16,982 nucleotides of DNA from an uncultured Ignavibacteriales bacterium. GTDB lineage: Bacteria; Bacteroidota; Ignavibacteria; Ignavibacteriales; Ignavibacteriaceae. The DNA lies in the NCBI GenBank assembly GCA_913053915.1, contig CAJXGP010000008.1, forward strand, positions 1 to 16,982. Direction: 5' to 3'. A model generated the notes under the pieces. The model was not told the DNA's origin, did no database searches, and was given only the letters and a program-made list of their open reading frames with translations. The translations under genes were made by a program, and so were the position numbers. The number at the start of each line of letters is the position of its first letter. Within the stretch, counting starts at the first letter, position 1. This document shows positions 13,587 through 16,982 of this stretch, one piece after another.

Positions 13587-13771
13587 ATATTACTTAAAAT
13601 AAATTTAAGTGATTTGATATTTTTTGTAATTGCTCTAACTAATGAGATTAGATTTAATAAAATTTCAGGTAAAAATACCCTATCATCTTCACATAATGTT
13701 TTTAAAATGTTTGCCCTTTCATCATCTAATCTTTCAATTTCTGCTTTTAATTTTTCTCCAACATTATTCAT
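13583..13771 (-). CDS. Small helical protein, unknown
   Basis: The frame is open from a TTG at 13789, but ATG 13771 is the better start. It yields a 62-residue helical protein beginning MNNVGEKLKAEIERLDDERA, with a hydrophobic second half (FLPEILLNLISLVRAITKNI). The N-terminal part reads as a short coiled coil. The start overlaps the end of an even smaller upstream frame by 8 nt, and the 3' end overlaps the zinc-finger gene as ATGA. No family is recognised. Confidence 0.5.
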   Translation of the reverse strand: MNNVGEKLKAEIERLDDERANILKTLCEDDRVFLPEILLNLISLVRAITKNIKSLKFILSNI

Positions 13772-13841
13772 TTTCACCCAAAATCTCAAAGGTTATTTTA
13801 CTTCCAGGTTTTTCTTTCATCATCTCTTTTAATTCTTCCAT
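13764..13841 (-). CDS. Possible 25-residue leader peptide
   Basis: ATG 13841 opens a 25-codon frame starting MEELKEMMKEKPGSKITF and ending GENE, overlapping the next start by 8 nt. It would be the first gene of the long minus-strand operon and has no Shine-Dalgarno sequence. A TATA-like TTTAAAAAG lies about 25 nt upstream, as expected for a leaderless archaeal message. The amino acid make-up matches neighbouring genes. It is too short to be sure. Confidence 0.35.
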   Translation of the reverse strand: MEELKEMMKEKPGSKITFEILGENE

Positions 13842-13860
13842 AATTTTATTTAGTAATTTA

Positions 13861-13893
13861 ACTTTTTAAATGTTTGTAAAGTATATACTTTAC
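13861..13893 (-). promoter_or_regulatory. Candidate promoter/operator of the late operon
   Basis: On the minus strand an exact 18-bp palindrome, GTAAAGTATATACTTTAC (13876-13893), is followed by TTTAAAAAG (13862-13870), about 25 nt from ATG 13841. The TATA-like box fits archaeal spacing for a leaderless start, and the palindrome just upstream would suit an activator or repressor dimer. Alternatively GTATATAC itself contains the TATA element, with a leader of about 15 nt. Confidence 0.4.
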
Positions 13894-14208
13894 TAAAAAA
13901 ATTCTAGGGAATATTTTTTGAATGATTAAGTATATACTCTTATGAAAATTATCTTGAAAATATTCATTTAGTACTATAAACATACCAAACCCCTAATATG
14001 TCACTACCCTCCCGTAGTATGAGTATATACTATACAACACATATCTTTATATAATCATATTACTTTATCAATATGTTGTAATAATGATATAATAATATAA
14101 CTACATAAGCACCAACAGATAAGTTTATATAGTATCATTATCTTAATATGTTGTAATATGGATATAATAATATAATACACAATAGATAAGATTGTGAGTA
14201 TATACTCA
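13876..14208. repeat. Four copies of palindrome AGTATATACT
   Basis: Copies are at 13880-13889 (core of an 18-bp perfect palindrome, 13876-13893), 13929-13938, 14022-14031 and 14197-14206 (core of a 14-bp perfect palindrome, 14195-14208). They flank the start of the divergent region and do not occur in the coding parts I read. The spacings are about 49, 93 and 175 bp. They suit a dimeric DNA-binding protein controlling the divergent blocks, or initiator binding at an origin. Confidence 0.6.
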
Positions 14209-14260
14209 ATAACACATAATCTTATAAACTCTTATTATCTCTATATTTCAATATAACAAT
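14022..14260. repeat. AT-rich imperfect tandem repeats, candidate origin or control region
   Basis: AATATGTTGTAATA followed by GATATAATAATATAA appears at 14070-14100 and again, with a 2-nt deletion, from 14145, a 75-bp period. AGATAAG follows each. The palindrome AGTATATACT followed by aacacat and a tctttata-like stretch occurs at about 14022-14053 and 14197-14228. TTTATATA occurs at 14046-14053 and 14124-14131. The left part is a mosaic of two nested repeat pairs, as seen in iteron-type origins or multi-operator promoters. No gene is visible in 13842-14284. Confidence 0.5.
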
Positions 14261-14284
14261 AAAATGATACAGAATAATACAAAA

Positions 14285-14437
14285 ATGTGTAACTTTAAAC
14301 CAGTGAATATAGCAAATTTACAGAATTTGAAAAAAGGCATTATAATGAATTTAATTTATTGCACTAAACAAAAAACCCATTTTGTGAGTTTCAATTTATG
14401 TTCAAAACAGAAAAATAATTATAGGAGGGTTTTTTAA
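14285..14437 (+). CDS. Possible small gene (50 aa), uncertain
   Basis: ATG 14285 opens 50 codons: MCNFKPVNIANLQNLKKGII, then a second part with CTKQKTHFVSFNLCSKQKNN and YRRVF at the end. There is no Shine-Dalgarno sequence, but an ATATAAC box lies about 30 nt upstream, fitting leaderless expression. Three Cys and one His could bind a metal, though not in a standard spacing. It is basic, unlike most plus-strand neighbours. A 9-bp inverted repeat (14370-14378 / 14427-14435) lies within it, so the stretch could instead be non-coding. Confidence 0.3.
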   Translation: MCNFKPVNIANLQNLKKGIIMNLIYCTKQKTHFVSFNLCSKQKNNYRRVF

Positions 14438-14487
14438 AAAAATAAAAAAAAGTTTGATTATATAGAAATAAACCCAATAACCTCATA

Positions 14488-14518
14488 TTTAACCTTATCC
14501 AAGACAGAAAAGGTTAAA
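14488..14518 (+). other. Nine-bp hairpin
   Basis: TTTAACCTT (14488-14496) and AAGGTTAAA (14510-14518) are exact reverse complements around a 13-nt loop. It lies in the gene-free stretch 33 nt before the large inverted repeat. It may be part of one structured RNA or DNA element with it. Confidence 0.45.
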
Positions 14519-14550
14519 AACAACATATTACAGGGTTGGATTATCTCAGA

Positions 14551-14651
14551 TTATCAACGGCACCCAATAGACACTATACTCAATTCTATAAAAAATGAAA
14601 TATAGGAAAATAAAAAAAGTGTGTATAGTGTGTATAAGGTGCCGTTGATAA
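14551..14651. repeat. Large interrupted inverted repeat (29-nt arms)
   Basis: The left arm is TTATCAACGGCACC (14551-14564), 7 unpaired nt, then CACTATAC (14572-14579). The right arm is GTATAGTG (14623-14630), 7 unpaired nt, then GGTGCCGTTGATAA (14638-14651). Both paired blocks are perfect and the 7 x 7 internal loop is symmetric. The 43-nt centre contains a further CTATA/TATAG pair. The outer block is much richer in G+C than its surroundings. Immediately left, GATTATC occurs twice in direct repeat. Candidate roles are a structured RNA, a replication or recombinase site, or a dimer operator. There is no gene in 14438-14726. Confidence 0.75.
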
Positions 14652-14726
14652 ATAAAATCGTCACTATTAAATTAAAAATAGAAAGTGTTACTAAAAATAA
14701 ATTAAAAATAAAATTAATAAAGTATA

Positions 14727-14834
14727 ATGACAAATAAAATAAAAAACTTGCTGAGTGCTCTATTTAAGCGAAAATACCTTAATATAGAAGTAATCAAAGA
14801 ATTAAATAAAAAGGGAATTGGAGTTTATTTTTAA
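14727..14834 (+). CDS. Possible 35-residue protein at start of plus-strand block
   Basis: ATG 14727 to TAA 14834, starting MTNKIKNLLSALFKRKYLNI and ending KKGIGVYF. It reads as a basic amphipathic helix followed by a short strand. There is no Shine-Dalgarno sequence. The stop lies in a 6-bp hairpin (GGAGTT / AACTCC, 14820-14838) just before the next start. It could be a leader peptide whose translation affects that hairpin. Evidence is limited to the open frame and its placement. Confidence 0.4.
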   Translation: MTNKIKNLLSALFKRKYLNIEVIKELNKKGIGVYF

Positions 14835-14852
14835 CTCCCCTTATAATCAAAA

Positions 14853-15101
14853 ATGGAAAATAAATTATTTAAATCACAAGATAACAAAATCTTAAAAAAT
14901 GTTATTAATAGATATAACAAAAATATTTTAAAATTAAAAGAAAAATTGATAAATTCAGAATCAGATTTAAAAATTTTAAAAATGAATTTAGATAATACTC
15001 AAAATTGTTTAAATATTTTAGAAAAATTGGAAAAAGAGGGAGAAACAGGATTTAATAGGATTATATTAAATATAATTAAATTAAAGGAGGTTAAAAAATG
15101 A
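14853..15101 (+). CDS. Coiled-coil small protein, unknown
   Basis: An 82-residue, Lys/Asn/Leu-rich protein predicted to be almost entirely helical, with heptad-like repeats (NILKLKEKLINSESDLKILK, CLNILEKLEKEGE). It starts MENK, and the DNA around its start (AAAAATGGAAAATAAA) is the same as at the starts of the B-type genes near 16371 and 16946. The C-termini (LNILEKLE versus LNILNKLQ) are also similar, so distant kinship is possible. There is no Shine-Dalgarno sequence at 14853. The 3' end overlaps the next gene as ATGA and carries its strong GGAGG. Confidence 0.6.
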   Translation: MENKLFKSQDNKILKNVINRYNKNILKLKEKLINSESDLKILKMNLDNTQNCLNILEKLEKEGETGFNRIILNIIKLKEVKK

Positions 15102-15478
15102 TAATAGAAGAATATGACGAGAGTTTGTTTATTTCAAGATTTAGGGATTATAAGAGAGTTGAAACTTTAGAAAATCCTAATGGGGGTTTTTCCTATAAAG
15201 GTTTAATAAATTTATTTGAATATTTGGATAAAACATATTCAGAAGAAAATCCTTTTAAATTAGATGTAATATCTTTATGTTGTGATTTTACAGAATATAA
15301 AAATTTAGATGAATATTTAAAAAATTATTCACGAGAACACGAAGAAACAGAATTCAAAGGAGAAGGAGAAGATGAAAAAGATTTTTTGGAAAGAATGGAA
15401 GAAGAAATAAATGACAAAACACTTTTAATAAAATTTGAATCAGATTTAAACGAAGGTTTTATTATTGCAAATTATTAA
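15098..15478 (+). CDS. Conserved phage-type protein of unknown function
   Basis: A 126-residue acidic protein. The stretch FSYKGLINLFEYLDKTYSEE followed by FKLDVISLCCDFTEYKNLDE matches, from memory, a widespread family in phages and mobile elements that has the signature LDxIxxCCDxxEY. It has no known biochemical role that I can name. The middle is very acidic (EFKGEGEDEKDFLERMEEE) and the end is a strand pair (TLLIKFESD, GFIIANY). GGAGG lies 8 nt before ATG 15098, and the start overlaps the preceding stop as ATGA. It is the best-initiated gene of the plus-strand block. Confidence 0.72.
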   Translation: MIIEEYDESLFISRFRDYKRVETLENPNGGFSYKGLINLFEYLDKTYSEENPFKLDVISLCCDFTEYKNLDEYLKNYSREHEETEFKGEGEDEKDFLERMEEEINDKTLLIKFESDLNEGFIIANY

Positions 15479-15480
15479 AA

Positions 15481-15876
15481 ATGGATGAATATAATCAACA
15501 AGCAGAGAAATTTTTAAAAGAAACAAAGACAGAATTTAAAGTTAAATTTGTTAAAAATGGACTTTATTTTGATGATGACAAAGAACCACGAGATATTTAT
15601 TTAATTACTCTGAAAAGAGGAGAAAGAGAATTTAGTTTTAAATTTGGGCAGAGTATAAATAATACTGAAAAACAGATAAAACCAACAGCATATGATTTTT
15701 TATCTTGTGTTGAAAAATATGAACATATAGATTTTGAAGATTTTTGTAATGAATTTGGATATGATGATGACAGCAGAAAAGCAGAAAAAACATTTAAAGC
15801 AGTGCAAGAAGAATTTAATAAAATCAGAATGTTGTTTAATAATACTGAAATAGAAAAATTGCAGGAAATACAATGA
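15481..15876 (+). CDS. Conserved phage-type protein of unknown function
   Basis: A 131-residue protein with YFDDDKEPRDIYLITLKRGE, REFSFKFGQSINNT, PTAYDFLSCVEKYEHIDFED and FCNEFGYDDDSRKAEKTFKA. From memory this is a very common phage/prophage family (xRDxYxVTLxR...FxFGQS...PTAYDxLxCxxKY...DFCxEFGYDxDSRKAE), still uncharacterised. The N-terminal half looks beta, the C-terminal half helical. It starts 2 nt after the previous stop without a Shine-Dalgarno sequence and ends in an ATGA overlap. The neighbourhood of small accessory proteins suggests early host-interaction functions; anti-defence is possible but unproven. Confidence 0.72.
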   Translation: MDEYNQQAEKFLKETKTEFKVKFVKNGLYFDDDKEPRDIYLITLKRGEREFSFKFGQSINNTEKQIKPTAYDFLSCVEKYEHIDFEDFCNEFGYDDDSRKAEKTFKAVQEEFNKIRMLFNNTEIEKLQEIQ

Positions 15877-16079
15877 AAACAAAAACAATAAGTTTTAATG
15901 AGATAGTAAAAAATAATAATATTTTAAGTGCAAATTATTATTTAGATGAATTAACTAAATTAAAAGAATATTTTGGAGAAGAAACATATTTTTGTAATAT
16001 GCCCCACTCTGTTATAAAAAAAATATTATTTTTAATTGATTCAGAAAAAAAACTAAAAGAACTAAAAAAAATAATTTAA
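15873..16079 (+). CDS. Small helical protein, unknown
   Basis: A 68-residue protein: MKTKTISFNEIVKNNNILSA, then YYLDELTKLKEYFGEETYF, and a Lys-rich C-terminal helix (FLIDSEKKLKELKKII). The start overlaps the previous stop as ATGA, with GGAAA a few bases upstream. No family is recognised. Its stop is followed at once by a hairpin (16078-16098), so it is probably last in a sub-operon. Confidence 0.55.
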   Translation: MKTKTISFNEIVKNNNILSANYYLDELTKLKEYFGEETYFCNMPHSVIKKILFLIDSEKKLKELKKII

Positions 16080-16098
16080 CCCTTTTCTTTTAAGGGTT
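16078..16098 (+). terminator. Hairpin after 68-aa gene, possible terminator
   Basis: AACCCTT (16078-16084) and AAGGGTT (16092-16098) pair perfectly around a 7-nt T-rich loop, starting within the stop codon of the gene. A second weak pair AGGTT / AACCT follows at about 16112-16129. No T-run follows, so terminator function is uncertain. It does mark a 70-nt break in an otherwise tightly packed block. Confidence 0.4.
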
Positions 16099-16149
16099 TC
16101 ATACTCAAACAGGTTTAAGATTTAACCTTTAAAAAATCTAAATAATAAA

Positions 16150-16368
16150 ATGAAAAATAAAGAAAATAAAATAAGAGAAGATTTAGTTTTAAAATTAAAT
16201 GAAATTGGTTCAGATAAAATATTAATTTTGTTTAATGATTTTTTAGGAAATTCCCTTGATGAGCATATAAACGGAGTTATAAAAAATTGGGACGATGAGG
16301 AATTTAAAGAATTTCTTGTTTATGCTGAAAAAAATAAAAAATTTATTGAGGTTATTACAAATTATTAA
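16150..16368 (+). CDS. Small acidic/basic helical protein, copy A
   Basis: A 72-residue protein of unknown function: charged N-terminus, LVLKLNEIGSDKILILFNDF in the middle, and a C-terminal block EEFKEFLVYAEKNKKFIEVI. It is a paralogue of the protein at 16573-16791, with about 44 of 72 residues identical by eye. The last 60 nt before the end differ at only two positions between copies. No Shine-Dalgarno sequence precedes ATG 16150, so it may be leaderless after the upstream hairpin. The next gene (copy B) starts 2 nt after its stop. Confidence 0.65.
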   Translation: MKNKENKIREDLVLKLNEIGSDKILILFNDFLGNSLDEHINGVIKNWDDEEFKEFLVYAEKNKKFIEVITNY

Positions 16369-16370
16369 AA

Positions 16371-16583
16371 ATGGAAAATAAAAAAATACTAATAGAGAAT
16401 ATAAGTAAAATGTCGCAGAGATTATTAAAACTTTCTGTGCTATTTGAAAATATGAGAAGAAGTTTAAATCAAAGAAAAGAAGAATTAACACTTAAAGAAT
16501 TAAAAGAATATTGTAATATTTGTATAAAAGCCGAATTAAATATTTTAAATAAATTACAGGAGATAAAAAATAATGAAAGATAA
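16371..16583 (+). CDS. Small coiled-coil protein, copy B
   Basis: A 70-residue helical protein starting MENKKILIENISKMSQRLLK, with a charged heptad-like middle (RRSLNQRKEELTLKELKEY) and two Cys (CNIC). It ends LNILNKLQEIKNNER. The first 37 coding bases and 5 bases upstream are repeated exactly at 16941-16982. It overlaps copy A' by 11 nt and supplies its AGGAG. Function unknown. Confidence 0.6.
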   Translation: MENKKILIENISKMSQRLLKLSVLFENMRRSLNQRKEELTLKELKEYCNICIKAELNILNKLQEIKNNER

Positions 16584-16791
16584 AAAAGAAAAAAAAAGAA
16601 AAGATTTAGTTTTAAGATTAAATAAAATTGGAGCAGATAAAACTTTAATTTTATTTGATAAATTTTTAAGTGGAACACTTAAACGAGAAATGGATAATAT
16701 AATTGATTGGTGGTATAATGAGGAATTTAAAGAATTTGTTGTTTATGCAGAAAAAAATAAAAAATTTATTGAGGTTATTGAAAAATATTAA
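16573..16791 (+). CDS. Small helical protein, copy A' (paralogue of A)
   Basis: A 72-residue paralogue of the protein at 16150-16368, the same length without gaps. Identity is concentrated in LVL.LN.IG.DK.LILF and in the C-terminal EEFKEF.VYAEKNKKFIEVI, while residues 33-48 differ widely (for example SGTLKREMDNIIDWWYN here). AGGAG lies 10 nt before ATG 16573, unlike copy A. It may be a recent tandem duplicate whose variable middle has diversified. Confidence 0.65.
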   Translation: MKDKKEKKRKDLVLRLNKIGADKTLILFDKFLSGTLKREMDNIIDWWYNEEFKEFVVYAEKNKKFIEVIEKY

Positions 16792-16792
16792 A

Positions 16793-16924
16793 ATGGAACA
16801 AATACAGAAGATAATAGAAGAAAATCTTGAAGAAATTTTAGATATACTTCGTAGGGAATTACGACAAGAGGGGCAAGAGCCAGATTTCGTTTTAATGCGA
16901 GAATTAGGGGAATATTTTAAATAA
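16793..16924 (+). CDS. Small acidic helical protein C (43 aa)
   Basis: ATG 16793, one base after the A' stop, opens a 43-residue frame: MEQIQKIIEENLEEILDILR, then EGQEPDFVLMRELGEYFK. The frame extends upstream to 16703 inside A', but that part is a shadow of the A' gene. The protein is a single acidic amphipathic helix with a short tail. It occupies the place that copy B has after copy A, so it is the difference between the two cassette copies. Confidence 0.5.
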   Translation: MEQIQKIIEENLEEILDILRRELRQEGQEPDFVLMRELGEYFK

Positions 16925-16945
16925 ATTAAAGAAGAATAAATAAAA

Positions 16946-16982
16946 ATGGAAAATAAAAAAATACTAATAGAGAATATAAGTA
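16946..16982 (+). CDS. Start of copy B' (cut by right edge)
   Basis: Twelve codons (MENKKILIENIS) are visible and are identical to copy B at the nucleotide level, including 5 bases upstream. The gene continues beyond the window. It shows that the A-B cassette is being repeated. Confidence 0.6.
   Translation, partial: MENKKILIENIS

Larger units (their letters stand above)
16366..16982 (+). repeat. Direct repeat of cassette (16366-16407 = 16941-16982)
   Basis: Forty-two bases are identical at an offset of 575, reaching the window edge. A second pair, 16297-16356 and 16720-16779 (offset 423), matches at 58 of 60 bases. The difference between the offsets equals the extra gene C plus its spacers. 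Together they show tandem duplication of the A-B cassette with later insertion or loss of C. Confidence 0.8.

Noticed and set aside
13614..13869. Plus-strand hydrophobic frames at 13614-13832 and 13642-13869
   Set aside because: Antisense to the small helical genes, Phe/Ser-rich shadow composition.
14551..14651. Inverted repeat as ends of a miniature transposon
   Set aside because: The arms enclose only 43 nt and no target duplication flanks them.
13842..14726. CRISPR array or tRNA in the intergenic region
   Set aside because: Repeats are AT-rich, imperfect and not regularly spaced with unique spacers; no cloverleaf was found.
15700..16678. Minus-strand Phe/Leu/Ile-rich frames at 15700-15888, 16243-16491 and 16469-16678
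   Set aside because: Antisense shadows of Lys/Glu/Asn-rich plus-strand genes; not real membrane proteins.
16703..16792. Upstream extension of gene C to Met at 16703
   Set aside because: This 30-codon part is entirely inside A' in another frame; ATG 16793 one base after the A' stop is the natural start.

Overview
The window is strongly AT-rich and holds most of the late (structural) gene block of a tailed, siphovirus-like double-stranded DNA virus or provirus of the HK97 lineage, plus part of an early or accessory block on the other strand. The host is probably archaeal. The pointers are a small AbrB/SpoVT swapped-hairpin protein of archaeal style, an XPF/ERCC4-family nuclease, genes at probable transcript starts with no Shine-Dalgarno sequence while many internal genes have GGAGG, TATA-like boxes, and an oligo-T tract where a terminator would sit. 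None of these is decisive, and a low-GC bacterial phage is not excluded. No integrase, replication protein, tRNA, rRNA or CRISPR array is visible.

Minus-strand operon, read right to left (13841 to 1). It opens with tiny proteins and a CxxC zinc-finger microprotein. Next come an ERCC4-type nuclease, an AbrB-like DNA-binding protein, a probable small terminase subunit, the large terminase, a small NPPF-type methyltransferase, an unknown protein, a two-helix membrane protein and the portal. These are followed by one long gene that fuses prohead protease, acidic scaffold and HK97-fold major capsid protein, then two small beta-rich proteins (possible capsid decoration), small unknown proteins, a head-tail connector carrying two inserted beta domains, a tail terminator-like protein, an HK97 gp10-like protein, the tail tube, chaperone-like small proteins and the start of the tape measure, which runs off the left edge. 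Genes are mostly joined by ATGA or TAATG overlaps, indicating translational coupling.

The region 13842-14726 has no confidently called gene. It separates the two divergent gene blocks and contains four copies of the palindrome AGTATATACT, tandem AT-rich repeats, TATA-like boxes and a striking 29-bp-arm interrupted inverted repeat (14551-14651). It is the best candidate for the control region and/or replication origin.

Plus-strand block (about 14727 to the right edge). This is a run of small, mostly acidic or coiled-coil proteins. Two (15098-15478 and 15481-15876) look like widespread phage proteins of unknown function. At the far right a two-gene cassette of tiny proteins is being tandemly duplicated: A, B, A', C, B'. 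The last copy is cut by the window edge.

The most interesting points are: an in-frame internal start with a near-perfect Shine-Dalgarno sequence at the protease/scaffold boundary of the capsid fusion, predicting two products from one gene; a hairpin cluster after the capsid gene; the large inverted repeat; the repeat-rich divergent region; and the duplicating small-protein cassette.
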